Source of the DNA: Sphingomonas sp. Leaf9
GTDB taxonomy: Bacteria > Pseudomonadota > Alphaproteobacteria > Sphingomonadales > Sphingomonadaceae
DNA: 64,000 nt
Direction: 5' to 3'
Assembly (NCBI RefSeq): GCF_001421355.1
Contig: NZ_LMKC01000002.1
Coordinates: 617,720 to 681,719 of the forward strand
Part shown: piece after piece, positions 1 to 8,451 of the stretch
Numbering within the stretch: position 1 is the first letter of the stretch
Layout: every line of letters starts with the position of its first letter
Made by a program: the position numbers and the translations under genes
Notes under the pieces: generated by a model
Told to the model about the DNA's origin: nothing
What the model saw: only the letters and a program-made list of their open reading frames with translations
The model's database searches: none

Positions 1-1545
1 CGCCATGTTCCACGCCAGCACGCCGTCCTCGCTCTCGGGTTCGAGCAGGAACGCGGCGAGCAGGCCCAGCGGCTGGTCGGCGGGCACGCGCACCGACCCG
101 GCGGGCATGGTTTCGCGGCGGCGTTCGTGGACGATCGTCGCGTCCAGCGGGATATGGCCTTCGTTCGCATTGCCAAGCTTCGGATCGGTTGCGCGCGCCA
201 TGTCGAGGTCGAGCGTGCGCGGGGCGGTGATCGGTTCGACCGTCACGCCGTGCAGCTTCAGCAGGTCGATGACATGGGGCAGGGTGGCGGGCACCCACCA
301 TGCTTTGGGCAGGGTAACGGTCTTGTCGGGATTGCTGCCATAGACCGGCATCTTGAACGTCACCGGTTTGGACAGCCAGCGCAGTTCGTCGCGGCCCGAG
401 GCGGGGGAGCGATAGGTGTCGTGCGCCAGACCCAGGAAATCGACACGGTAGATCGGCTCCGGCGTCTGCTTCCACGATGTGACGACGCTGGTCGGGCGTG
501 ATGCGCGGTCGGCGTCGATCGCGGCGCGCAGTTCCGCAGCACGCTCGCCCGCCAGCCGCAGCGATTCCTCGACGAAGACATAGGTGCCCAGCACCCGCTG
601 GCGATAGGGTTTCAGCGAATGCGTTTCGACCAGCACGGTCGGGATATGCGCGATATCGCCATAGCCGGTCGAGAAACGCGGCGTGTCGACGTCCTGCGTC
701 ATGCCCTTTTCCGGCGCGCGGTTGTCGAGCGTGCTGACATAATAGCCGGGGACGTGCCCGTTCCGCTTCAGTGCGGCATCCATCGCCGGGCGCAGCCGCG
801 TGTCGAGGAACCGGCCGATCGCCGCCGAGCGTGCATAATAGCCCCGCCAGCCGGAAAAGGCGTAGGTCACGTCGTAGCGATGGTCGATGCCGTCGGTGAC
901 GTGCAGGTCGAGATAGAGGATCGGATTTACCCGGCGGATCAGGCCGATCATCGCCTGCGTCTCCGGCGCGTCCGCCTTCAGGTAATCGCGGTTGAGGTTC
1001 AAATTCTGCGCGGTGGTGCGCCAGCCCATGTCCTTGGGGCCCCGCTGGTTCGGGCGGTTGAACGGCGACGATCGCTCATGCCCGTCGACATTGTAGATCG
1101 GCACGAACACCAGATCGACCCGATCGAGCAGCCGGTCCTTGCCGTGTAGCGCGATGTCGCGCAGCAGCATCAACCCGGCATCCTTGCCCTCGATCTCACC
1201 CGAATGGATGCCGGCCTGGACCAGCAGGACGGGCTTCGGCGTCGTGCCCTTATGCGCGCGGACGGCATAGAGGTCGCGACCCTGCGGGCTTTTGCCGAAC
1301 GTCTCGATCGACAGCAGCGGCGATGCGGCGACCAGCCGGTCGATCCACGCGTGGGTCGCGGCATAATCGGGGGTGGTGACGAAGCCGCTCGCCTCCGCCG
1401 GGGTGATCCACGGGTCGTTCGGTTTCGCAACCAGCTTCTCGCTGGCGCCGTGCCACGGCCGAACCGGGGGCAGCGGGGCTTCGAGCGGTGTCTGGGCGGT
1501 GGCGGTCGAGGCGAGGAGCGCGGCGGAGAGGATCAGGATACGCAT
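1..1545 (-). CDS. Secreted M14-family zinc carboxypeptidase, C-terminus cut by the window edge
   Basis: The reading frame starts at an ATG at 1545 and stays open for 515 codons to the left edge, so the C-terminus is missing. Residues 1-18 form a short signal peptide ending in ATAQ, so the enzyme should be exported. The mature part has M14 features: the zinc pair HxxE at His114 and Glu117 (IHSGEIEG), the substrate-pocket stretch YNVDGHER, NLNRDYLK, a later LDLHVTD histidine as probable third zinc ligand, and VETHS with a candidate catalytic glutamate. M14 enzymes remove C-terminal residues from peptides or cell-wall peptides; the substrate here cannot be read. The frame continues well beyond the catalytic domain, so extra C-terminal sequence is present. 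Confidence 0.9.
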   Translation of the reverse strand, partial: MRILILSAALLASTATAQTPLEAPLPPVRPWHGASEKLVAKPNDPWITPAEASGFVTTPDYAATHAWIDRLVAASPLLSIETFGKSPQGRDLYAVRAHKGTTPKPVLLVQAGIHSGEIEGKDAGLMLLRDIALHGKDRLLDRVDLVFVPIYNVDGHERSSPFNRPNQRGPKDMGWRTTAQNLNLNRDYLKADAPETQAMIGLIRRVNPILYLDLHVTDGIDHRYDVTYAFSGWRGYYARSAAIGRFLDTRLRPAMDAALKRNGHVPGYYVSTLDNRAPEKGMTQDVDTPRFSTGYGDIAHIPTVLVETHSLKPYRQRVLGTYVFVEESLRLAGERAAELRAAIDADRASRPTSVVTSWKQTPEPIYRVDFLGLAHDTYRSPASGRDELRWLSKPVTFKMPVYGSNPDKTVTLPKAWWVPATLPHVIDLLKLHGVTVEPITAPRTLDLDMARATDPKLGNANEGHIPLDATIVHERRRETMPAGSVRVPADQPLGLLAAFLLEPESEDGVLAWNMA

Positions 1546-1705
1546 GGTGCGATGGTAGCGGATGTTACCGGGGACGCCAGCGGAAGCGTTGCAGCGGCGC
1601 TTGTGGCGTGACGGCAACTATCCCGGCATATCCATTCCTCACCCGGAACGATCCGCTTCGTAACAAGTTATTGCTGGACCAATATCCCCATATGGAGCCA
1701 CGGCG

Positions 1706-3364
1706 ATCGCCCCGGCGTATGAATTCAAGCCGCATGAGCGGCCGTTCCTGCCCGGATCCCCCGCGACGCCCGACCATCCGTTCGGGCGGCGGGTCGGCTA
1801 TTTCGCGATCGGTATCCTGCTGGGCGTGACCGGCGGGTTCAACAACGGCCTGCTGATCGCGAACCTGCCGCAGATTCAAGGGTCGCTGGGGCTGACGCCG
1901 GTCGAGGGCGGGTGGCTGACCGCGATCTATTCGATGACCAGCGTGTGCATGTCGATGCTGCTCATCAAGTTCCGCCAGCAATTTGGCATGCAGCGCTTCA
2001 CCCGCGTCTTCCTGGTCGCCTTCCTGATCCTGAACGTGCTGCAGCTGGTCGTGCACAGCTACGGCGTGCAGCTGATGGTGCGCGGCGCGTCGGGTGTCGT
2101 CGCCAGCGCGCTGACGACGTTGTGCTTCCTGTATATCATGCAGGCACTGCCCGCTGCCGCGCGATTGTCCGGAATGATTATCGGGTTCGGCGCGTCGCAG
2201 GTCGCGTTGCCGCTGGCGCGTACGCTGTCGCCGCTGCTGCTGGCCGATGGCCGGATTGAGGCACTGTTCTGGTTCGAGCTGGGGCTGACGCTGATGTGCC
2301 TCGGCTCGGTCGCGCTGCTGCGCCTGCCGCCGTCGGAGCGGACTCCGGCGTTCGAGAAGATCGATTTCCTGACCTTTGCGCTGCTGGCGCCCGGCGTCGC
2401 GTTGCTTTGCGCAGTGCTGGTGCAGGGGCGTATCCAATGGTGGTCGACGCCGTGGCTCGGATACGCGCTGGCCGCCGCCGTCCCGCTGATCGGTGGGGCG
2501 CTGCTGATCGAGCACAACCGTGCCAACCCGCTGCTCAACACGCGCTGGATGCTGGGGCGCAACATCATCCGGTTCGCGATCGTCGCGGCCAGCCTGCGCA
2601 TCCTGTTGTCCGAACAGACTTTTGGCACGGTCGGGCTGCTGACCGTGGTCGGCATGGGGAACGACCAGCTGGTGACGCTCAGCCTCGTCATGACGCTGGC
2701 GTCGATCGTCGGGGTCGTCGTCAGCCTAAAGACGCTGAACATGCAGGACCTCTACAAGCCCGTGGTGATCGCCGTCGCGCTGATCGGGATCGGCGCGTGG
2801 ATGGATTCGGATTCGACCAACCTGACCCGACCGTCGAGCCTGTATCTGAGCCAGGGCATCATCGCCTTTGCCGCGCTCTATTTCCTGGGGCCGATGATCA
2901 TGATCGGCATTTTCCGCGCATTGGCGCGGGGGCCGAGTCACATCATCAGCTTTTCGGCGATCTTCAGCATTTCGCAGACGATGGGCGGCCTTGCCGGTAC
3001 CGCGCTGCTGGGGTCGTTCCAGATCGTGCGCGAGAAATATCACGCGTTCGAACTGACCCAGAGCCTGACCGCCACCGACCCGCAGGTGGTGCAGCGCATC
3101 CAGCAGCTGGGCGGCGCCTATGCCCGCGTGCTGGGCGATGCCACGCTGCGACAGGCGTCGGGCGCGGGGCTGCTGGGGCAGCAGGTGACGCGCGAGGCCA
3201 ATATCCTTGCCTATAACGATGTGTTCCTTGGCGTCGCCGTGCTGTCGGCGGCGATGGTGGTGTGGCTGGGCGCGCTGTGGCTGCGCTACCGCCTGAAGGG
3301 CGTGAACCCGCTGGCCGGCGATCTCGCCGCCGTGCAGCAGATGCGACAGAAGCAGATGTCATGA
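1706..3364 (+). CDS. MFS multidrug transporter, DHA2/EmrB-like, start codon unresolved
   Basis: This is a very hydrophobic protein with about 14 predicted membrane segments, the DHA2 drug:H+ antiporter layout. It is followed by an overlapping HlyD adaptor gene, as in EmrAB-type pumps. The last four bases overlap the next start (ATGA). The N-terminus is odd. G/C-ending codons and plausible protein (APAYEFKPHERPFLPG) run in frame from about 1694-1706, but there is no in-frame ATG, GTG or TTG between the stop at 1661-1663 and a GTG at 1826, which lies inside the first membrane helix. GGAG at 1694-1697 sits 8 bases before an ATC at 1706, the start used here. ATG 1692 is out of frame by one base. 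The family is clear; the exact start is not. Confidence 0.82.
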   Translation: MAPAYEFKPHERPFLPGSPATPDHPFGRRVGYFAIGILLGVTGGFNNGLLIANLPQIQGSLGLTPVEGGWLTAIYSMTSVCMSMLLIKFRQQFGMQRFTRVFLVAFLILNVLQLVVHSYGVQLMVRGASGVVASALTTLCFLYIMQALPAAARLSGMIIGFGASQVALPLARTLSPLLLADGRIEALFWFELGLTLMCLGSVALLRLPPSERTPAFEKIDFLTFALLAPGVALLCAVLVQGRIQWWSTPWLGYALAAAVPLIGGALLIEHNRANPLLNTRWMLGRNIIRFAIVAASLRILLSEQTFGTVGLLTVVGMGNDQLVTLSLVMTLASIVGVVVSLKTLNMQDLYKPVVIAVALIGIGAWMDSDSTNLTRPSSLYLSQGIIAFAALYFLGPMIMIGIFRALARGPSHIISFSAIFSISQTMGGLAGTALLGSFQIVREKYHAFELTQSLTATDPQVVQRIQQLGGAYARVLGDATLRQASGAGLLGQQVTREANILAYNDVFLGVAVLSAAMVVWLGALWLRYRLKGVNPLAGDLAAVQQMRQKQMS

Positions 3365-4509
3365 CCGATACCCAACTTTCCCGAGACGAAGCAGAACGGC
3401 TGGCCGATCCGGTCGAGGTGCCGCAGGAACCGACCCGCGCACGGGGCTGGGCACCGCCGCGCGGCGGGTTGAAATCGACGATCGGCTTCGTCGCGCTGCT
3501 GCTGGGCGGCGTCGCACTGGCGCTGTACGCCTGGGGGCTGTGGCCGTTCGGCAGCGCGATCCAGGCGACCGACAACGCCTATGTTCGCGGACAGACGACG
3601 ATCATCGCGCCGCAGGTAAACGGCTATGTCACGGAGGTGCTGGTCCGCGACTTTCAGGATGTGAAGGGCGGGCAGGTGCTGGCCCGGATCGATGACCGCA
3701 TCTATCGCCAGCGGGTCGAACAGGCGCGCGCCCAGCTGGCGGCGCAACAGGCGAACCTCGCCAATTCGCAGCAGAGCCAGCGCTCCAGCGAGGCAAGCCT
3801 CGGCGGGCAGGACGCGGCGGTGCAGAATGCACGGGCGCAGCTGGCCCGCGCGCAGGCCGACATGGCGCGCGTCAACGATCTGGTCCGCGAGGGATCGGTG
3901 TCGCTGCGCGAACGCGACCAGACGCTGGCGGCGTTGCGCGCAGCAGAGGCCGGCGTGGCACAGGCACAGGCGCAGCGTAGCGTCGCGCAGGAACAGGTAC
4001 GCACGGTGACGGTCGGACGCGGCGGGCTGAACGCGGCGGTCGAGAATGCGAAGGCCGCGGTACGGCTGGCCGAGATCGACCTTGCCAACACGGTCATCCG
4101 CGCGCCGCAGGACGGGCGGCTGGGCGAGGTCGGGGTGCGGCTGGGCCAATATGTTACGGCCGGCACGCAGATGATGTTCCTGGTGCCGCCGACCGTCTGG
4201 GTCACCGCCAATTTCAAGGAAGCGCAGACCGCGCGGATGGCGCAGGGACAGCCCGCGACGATCCGCGTCGACGCGCTCGACCGTGCCGAACTGCACGGGC
4301 GGGTCGAGCGGATCGCACCCGCCGCCGCCAACGAGTTCGCCGTGATCCGGGCGGACAATGCGACGGGCAATTTCGTGAAGGTCGCGCAGCGTATTCCGGT
4401 GCGGATCGCGATCGACCGGAATGATCCGCTGTTCCAGCGGCTGCGGCCGGGCATGTCGGTCGAGGCGCGGGTCGACACGCGGGGCGGCGCTTCGCCGGCG
4501 GCGCGATGA
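3361..4509 (+). CDS. HlyD/EmrA-family periplasmic adaptor of the MFS efflux pump
   Basis: This 382-residue membrane fusion protein should link the inner-membrane MFS pump to the outer-membrane channel downstream. It has a cytoplasmic N-terminus, one membrane anchor at about residues 40-61, then a lipoyl/biotinyl half-motif beginning TDNAYVRGQTTIIAP, a long Gln/Ala-rich coiled-coil hairpin to about residue 245, the second lipoyl half (TVIRAPQDGRLG) and a C-terminal beta-barrel region. The ATG at 3361 overlaps the pump stop codon by four bases. The open frame reaches further upstream, but that stretch lies within the transporter gene. The next gene starts inside this stop codon, so the three are probably translationally coupled. 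Confidence 0.92.
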   Translation: MTDTQLSRDEAERLADPVEVPQEPTRARGWAPPRGGLKSTIGFVALLLGGVALALYAWGLWPFGSAIQATDNAYVRGQTTIIAPQVNGYVTEVLVRDFQDVKGGQVLARIDDRIYRQRVEQARAQLAAQQANLANSQQSQRSSEASLGGQDAAVQNARAQLARAQADMARVNDLVREGSVSLRERDQTLAALRAAEAGVAQAQAQRSVAQEQVRTVTVGRGGLNAAVENAKAAVRLAEIDLANTVIRAPQDGRLGEVGVRLGQYVTAGTQMMFLVPPTVWVTANFKEAQTARMAQGQPATIRVDALDRAELHGRVERIAPAAANEFAVIRADNATGNFVKVAQRIPVRIAIDRNDPLFQRLRPGMSVEARVDTRGGASPAAR

Positions 4510-5864
4510 AGCGGGTCCTCCTCCTGTCGGTCGCGGTGCTGGGGGCCTGTACCCCGGCGAAGCGGCCGCGCCCCGAGGCGGCGAGCGTCACCCCGCCGAC
4601 GGCATGGCGCACGACGTTGCCCGGCACCGCGCCTGTCGCGGCAAGCTGGTGGGAGGCGTTCGGCGATCCCGAACTCACGCGGCTGGTCACGGCGGCGCTG
4701 GCCAACAATCCCGACATCGCCGTCGCGGTCGCGCGGGTGGCGGAGGCACGGGCGGCGGAGCGGGTCGCACGGGCGGCGCGCTTTCCCACGCTCGACGCCG
4801 GGGTCGGGCTGATCGAGCAGCGCGCGCTCAACGCTTTCGGCACGGCCAGCACCGGTACCTCGCTGCAACCGGTGTTCCAATCGGCCTATGAAGTCGACCT
4901 GTTCGGGCGGATCGGCAACACGATCGATGCCGCGCGGCTGACCGGCGATGCCGCCGCCGCCGCCGCCGATACCGCGCGACTGTCGGTCGCGGCGGCCACC
5001 GCCAGCGGTTACGTGACGCTGCGTGGGCTGGACGCGCGGATCGAGACGGTGCGCGCCACCATCGCCTCGCGCGGGGAGGCACTGCGCATCGCCCGGTCGC
5101 GCGCCGAGGCGGGCTATACCTCGCAGCTCGAATTGCGGCAGGCGGAGGCGGAATATGCCGCCGTGACCCAGACGCTGCCACAGCTGGAGTTGCTGGCGCG
5201 GCGGCAGGAGAACGCGTTGTCGCTGCTGACCGGCACGCCGCCACGTGCCATCGCGCGCGGGCGGGCGCTCACGGCGCTGGTGCCACCGCCGATCCCGGCC
5301 GGCTTGCCGAGCGACCTGCTGCGCCGCCGCCCCGATATCGCGCAGGCCGAGGCGACATTGGCGGCAAGCGATGCGTCGCTGGCAGCCGCACGCGCGCAGT
5401 TCCTGCCGCAGCTGCGCCTGACCGGATCGACCGGCGAGGTATTGTCGAGCGCCTTGCCCAATCCGGTCGGCATCTGGTCGATCGGGGCGAGCGTGCTGGC
5501 GCCGCTGTTCCGGGGCGGGCAGCTGCGCGGCAATTATGACGGCGCGACCGCGCGGCGCGACCAGGCGGCGTTCGCCTATCAACGCAGCGTGCTGACCGCG
5601 TTCCGCGAGGTCGAGGACGCGCTGGCCGGGGTCGACCGGCTGGCGGCGCAGCGGCGCGCGCTGGAGACGCAGCGGACGGCGACCGCAGAGGCGCTGCGCC
5701 ACGCGACCAACCGCTATCGCGCCGGCTACAGCCCCTATCTGGAGCAGCTGGATGCGCAGCGGGCATTGTTCAGCGCCGAATTGTCGCTGGAACAGACCCG
5801 CGCCGACCAGCTGAACGCGCTGGTCGCGCTGTATCAGGCGATGGGCGGGGGCTGGGGCCGGTGA
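4506..5864 (+). CDS. NodT-family outer-membrane efflux lipoprotein
   Basis: This 452-residue protein has a lipoprotein signal ending LGAC (Cys15) followed by two OEP repeats, the duplicated helical/beta layout of TolC-like channels. Family motifs include the PVAASWWEAFGDPELT-type opening, FQSAYEVDLFGRI, and near the C-terminus YRAGYSPYLEQLDAQRALF. It should form the outer-membrane exit duct of the MFS/HlyD pump encoded immediately upstream. The start overlaps the adaptor stop (ATGA). Lipid-anchored outer-membrane factors of the NodT class are common in alphaproteobacterial drug and aromatic-compound pumps. The substrate is unknown. Confidence 0.92.
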   Translation: MKRVLLLSVAVLGACTPAKRPRPEAASVTPPTAWRTTLPGTAPVAASWWEAFGDPELTRLVTAALANNPDIAVAVARVAEARAAERVARAARFPTLDAGVGLIEQRALNAFGTASTGTSLQPVFQSAYEVDLFGRIGNTIDAARLTGDAAAAAADTARLSVAAATASGYVTLRGLDARIETVRATIASRGEALRIARSRAEAGYTSQLELRQAEAEYAAVTQTLPQLELLARRQENALSLLTGTPPRAIARGRALTALVPPPIPAGLPSDLLRRRPDIAQAEATLAASDASLAAARAQFLPQLRLTGSTGEVLSSALPNPVGIWSIGASVLAPLFRGGQLRGNYDGATARRDQAAFAYQRSVLTAFREVEDALAGVDRLAAQRRALETQRTATAEALRHATNRYRAGYSPYLEQLDAQRALFSAELSLEQTRADQLNALVALYQAMGGGWGR

Positions 5865-6376
5865 TCCGGCCCGCGACCGCGGCGGATATCCCCGCGCTGC
5901 ACGCGCTGGTCGAATCGGCGTTTCGCGGCGACAGTGCACGGGGCGGGTGGACGCATGAGGCGGACCTGCTGGGCGGGCAGCGCACCGACCCGGCGGCACT
6001 GGCCGATGCGATGGCCGACCCCGACCATGCGATCCTGATCGCGTTCGATGGGGTTATGGCGATCGGCTGTGTCGAGGTAAAGCGTGCCGGAACGGGACGG
6101 TCGGCCTTGGGCCTGTTGTCGGTACGGCCCGATCGACAGGCGGAAGGGCTGGGGCGGCGACTCGTTGCGGCGGCGGAGGACCATGCGCGGGCGCATCACG
6201 GCGCAACTCGGATGGAGATGACGGTCATCGCCGCGCGTGCCGAACTGATCGCATGGTATGAGCGCCAGGGTTATCGCCGCACCGGAGAAACCCGGCCTTT
6301 TCCGATGGATGATCCCCGGTTCGGCCTGCCGCGCGTGCCGTTGTCGTTCATTGTGCTGGATCGGAGCATCGCGTGA
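5861..6376 (+). CDS. GNAT-family N-acetyltransferase
   Basis: This 171-residue protein has the GNAT fold: N-terminal MIRPATAADIPALHALVES, a central beta strand (GLLSVRPDRQAEGLGRRLV) with the acetyl-CoA pyrophosphate-binding R-Q-A-E-G-L-G loop, and a C-terminal WYERQGYRRTGE segment seen in this family. It begins with GTG overlapping the efflux-channel stop by four bases, so it is the fourth gene of the efflux unit. Acetyltransferases beside drug pumps sometimes modify the exported compound, but that role is only an inference from position. The acceptor substrate cannot be read from the sequence. Confidence 0.88.
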   Translation: MIRPATAADIPALHALVESAFRGDSARGGWTHEADLLGGQRTDPAALADAMADPDHAILIAFDGVMAIGCVEVKRAGTGRSALGLLSVRPDRQAEGLGRRLVAAAEDHARAHHGATRMEMTVIAARAELIAWYERQGYRRTGETRPFPMDDPRFGLPRVPLSFIVLDRSIA

Positions 6377-6456
6377 TCGCCGCCGATGCGACAAGCCCCG
6401 CCCGAGGGTTCGGACGGGGCCTGCGACGACCGCGCAAGGGAGTGCGCGAGGTAACT

Positions 6457-7128
6457 CTATCGCGGCGTCACAAATCCGCAACGGTTGTTTTCGAAGATCG
6501 GGTCCGGTCCCGGTGCGATCAGCGCATCGACATGCGCGTCGAGAACGGCGATCAGGCGGCGAAAGGTCGCGGCCTCTTCGAAATCCGGGTCGCCGATCCG
6601 GCGATACAGTACGCCGGCGCCCATCGTCAGGATCATGTCGCACAGCCGCGACCGCTCTTCCGCCTGCGAATCGTCCGGCGCAAGCGCGACCAGCACCCGC
6701 ATCAATGCGCCCGATACGCTGCGGTTGATGGAGTGCGCGATGACCCGGATGCGATCGTTGCGCGCGGCCTCCGCCATGATCTCGGCGAACAGCGGATCGG
6801 GTTCGCCGTCGCTGCCGCAGCGCAGGAACTCGCGCAGCCATTCGCGCAGCACGGGAATGTCGCGGGTCTGGATGGCGCGGGTCATGTCCTGGTCGTTCAG
6901 GAAGATGGCGAGGTCGCTTTCGACGATCGCGGCGACGATCGCCTCCTTGTCGGCGAAATCGCGATAGATCTGCCCAACCTTGATTCCCGACTCGGCAGCG
7001 AGCTGCGCGACTCCGGTGCCGTGGAACCCCTGTTCGGCGAACAGCCGCCGGGCCACGCTGACCAGTTGTTCGCGCCGGGCCGCCGCCCGGCCGGCCCGAC
7101 CTGCCTCTCCGCACTGCAACAAATTCAC
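6457..7128 (-). CDS. TetR-family repressor, divergent from the RND efflux operon
   Basis: This TetR/AcrR regulator has an N-terminal helix-turn-helix (RREQLVSVARRLFAEQGFHG followed by VAQLAAESGIKVGQIYRDFADKEAI) and a variable ligand-binding C-terminal domain. It is transcribed away from the RND pump genes and should repress them, as AcrR/TtgR-type proteins do. The frame is open up to an ATG at 7203, but that start would lie inside the palindromic operator at 7188-7207. The GTG at 7128, giving 223 residues, is preferred; nearby TTG codons at 7122 and 7119 are possible. The inducing ligand is unknown. Confidence 0.88.
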   Translation of the reverse strand: MNLLQCGEAGRAGRAAARREQLVSVARRLFAEQGFHGTGVAQLAAESGIKVGQIYRDFADKEAIVAAIVESDLAIFLNDQDMTRAIQTRDIPVLREWLREFLRCGSDGEPDPLFAEIMAEAARNDRIRVIAHSINRSVSGALMRVLVALAPDDSQAEERSRLCDMILTMGAGVLYRRIGDPDFEEAATFRRLIAVLDAHVDALIAPGPDPIFENNRCGFVTPR

Positions 7129-7187
7129 TTCCAGTTCACCTATACCCTCTTGCCACGTCTGCCCTGGCAGCGTACCCGCCCCAAAGT

Positions 7188-7207
7188 GTGAGTGATCGAT
7201 CACTCAC
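7188..7207. promoter_or_regulatory. Perfect 20-bp palindrome, probable TetR operator
   Basis: The sequence consists of GTGAGTGATC followed directly by its exact reverse complement. It lies between the divergent TetR gene and the RND adaptor, 26 bases before the adaptor ATG at 7234. A perfect palindrome of this length at this position is what a TetR-family dimer pair would bind to control both directions. No confident -35/-10 pair was identified. Confidence 0.75.
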
Positions 7208-7233
7208 GTTTAGCACATCCGTCGAGGACGTTC

Positions 7234-8445
7234 ATGAAAAATCGCATGGCCCCACTGGCACTGGCGCTCCTTCTCTCGGCTTGCGGGAGCGGTGGCGAGT
7301 CGCAACAGCAGCAGCAGGCGCCACAGGGACCACCGCAGGTCGGTTTCGTGACCGTCCAGCCGCAGCCGGTGACGCTGACCACCGAACTGCCCGGCCGCAC
7401 CGCCGCCTATGAGACGTCGGACGTCCGGCCGCAGGTCAATGGGCTGATCCTGGCGCGCCTGTTCCAGGAAGGCGATTATGTGCGGCAGGGCCAGCCGCTC
7501 TATCGCATCGATCCCTCGCCCTATCAGGCGACGGTCGCCAGCGCGCGTGCGGCACTGGCCCGCGCGCAGGCGTCGATCACCTCGACCCGCAACCTTGCGC
7601 GCCGCTATGGCGAGCTGGTCAAGATCAACGCGATCAGCCGGCAGGAATATGAAAATGCGGTGACCACTGCGCAGCAGGCCGAGGCGGATATCGCTGCCCA
7701 GCGCGCGGCATTGCGGCAGGCGCAGATCGACCTGTCGCGCACGACGATCACCGCGCCGATTTCGGGCCGGATCGGCCGGTCGGTGTTCACCACGGGCGCA
7801 CTGGTATCGGCGGCGCAGACGAACGCGCTGGTCACGATCCAGCGGCTCGACCCGATGTATGTCGATATCCAGCAGTCGAGCGCCGACCTGCTCAAGCTGC
7901 GGCAGCAGATCATGGACGGGGACCTGTCGCGCGGCGGCAATGCCGCGCGCGTCCGGCTGAAGCTGGAGGATGGCAGCACCTATCCGATGGAAGGTACGCT
8001 GAAGTTCACCGACGTGACCGTCGATCCGGCGACCGGCACGCAGGTGATCCGCGCCGTCTTCTCCAACCCGCGCGGGCTGTTGCTGCCGGGCATGTATGTC
8101 CGCGCCGAACTGGTCGAGGGTACGAAGTCCAACGGCATTCTGGTGCCGCAGCGCGCGGTGACGCGCGATCCGAAGGGGGCGGCGACCGTCCTCGTCATTG
8201 GTGCCGATGGCAAGCTGGCCCCGCGTCCGCTCCAGACGCAGCGCACCGTGGGCGATGCGTGGCTGGTGACCGGCGGACTGAACCCCGGCGACAAGATCGT
8301 CGTGGAGGGCGCGCAGATGTTGCAGCCGGGTACCCCGGTCAAGGGCTATCCGTGGAAGCCGCAGGCGGCCGGGCAGGCAGGGGGGCAGGCACCGCAGGGT
8401 GCCGCCCCGGCCGGTGCCGGCGGCCCGCAGGCACAGGCAAAGTAA
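7234..8445 (+). CDS. RND efflux periplasmic adaptor (AcrA/MexA family)
   Basis: This 403-residue lipoprotein adaptor has a signal ending LLSAC (Cys17), a Gln-rich linker, a lipoyl half (AYETSDVRPQVNGLILARLF), a helical hairpin, the second half (TTITAPISGRIGRSVFTTGALV), a beta-barrel and a membrane-proximal domain with VPQRAVTRDPKG. It should bridge the RND pump encoded next to an outer-membrane channel. The start is ATG 7234, with GAGGA at 7224-7228. The open frame extends upstream to 7192 but through the operator. The Ala/Gly/Gln-rich tail after about residue 375 is low complexity. The pump gene follows after six bases. Confidence 0.94.
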   Translation: MKNRMAPLALALLLSACGSGGESQQQQQAPQGPPQVGFVTVQPQPVTLTTELPGRTAAYETSDVRPQVNGLILARLFQEGDYVRQGQPLYRIDPSPYQATVASARAALARAQASITSTRNLARRYGELVKINAISRQEYENAVTTAQQAEADIAAQRAALRQAQIDLSRTTITAPISGRIGRSVFTTGALVSAAQTNALVTIQRLDPMYVDIQQSSADLLKLRQQIMDGDLSRGGNAARVRLKLEDGSTYPMEGTLKFTDVTVDPATGTQVIRAVFSNPRGLLLPGMYVRAELVEGTKSNGILVPQRAVTRDPKGAATVLVIGADGKLAPRPLQTQRTVGDAWLVTGGLNPGDKIVVEGAQMLQPGTPVKGYPWKPQAAGQAGGQAPQGAAPAGAGGPQAQAK

Positions 8446-8451
8446 CCGCCC

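Noticed and set aside
3702..5999. Long 765-codon open frame on the minus strand opposite the HlyD adaptor and channel genes
   Set aside because: Composition is Arg/Gln-rich and unlike protein, and the opposite strand contains two intact genes with correct domains. It is a mirror of their G/C-rich third positions.
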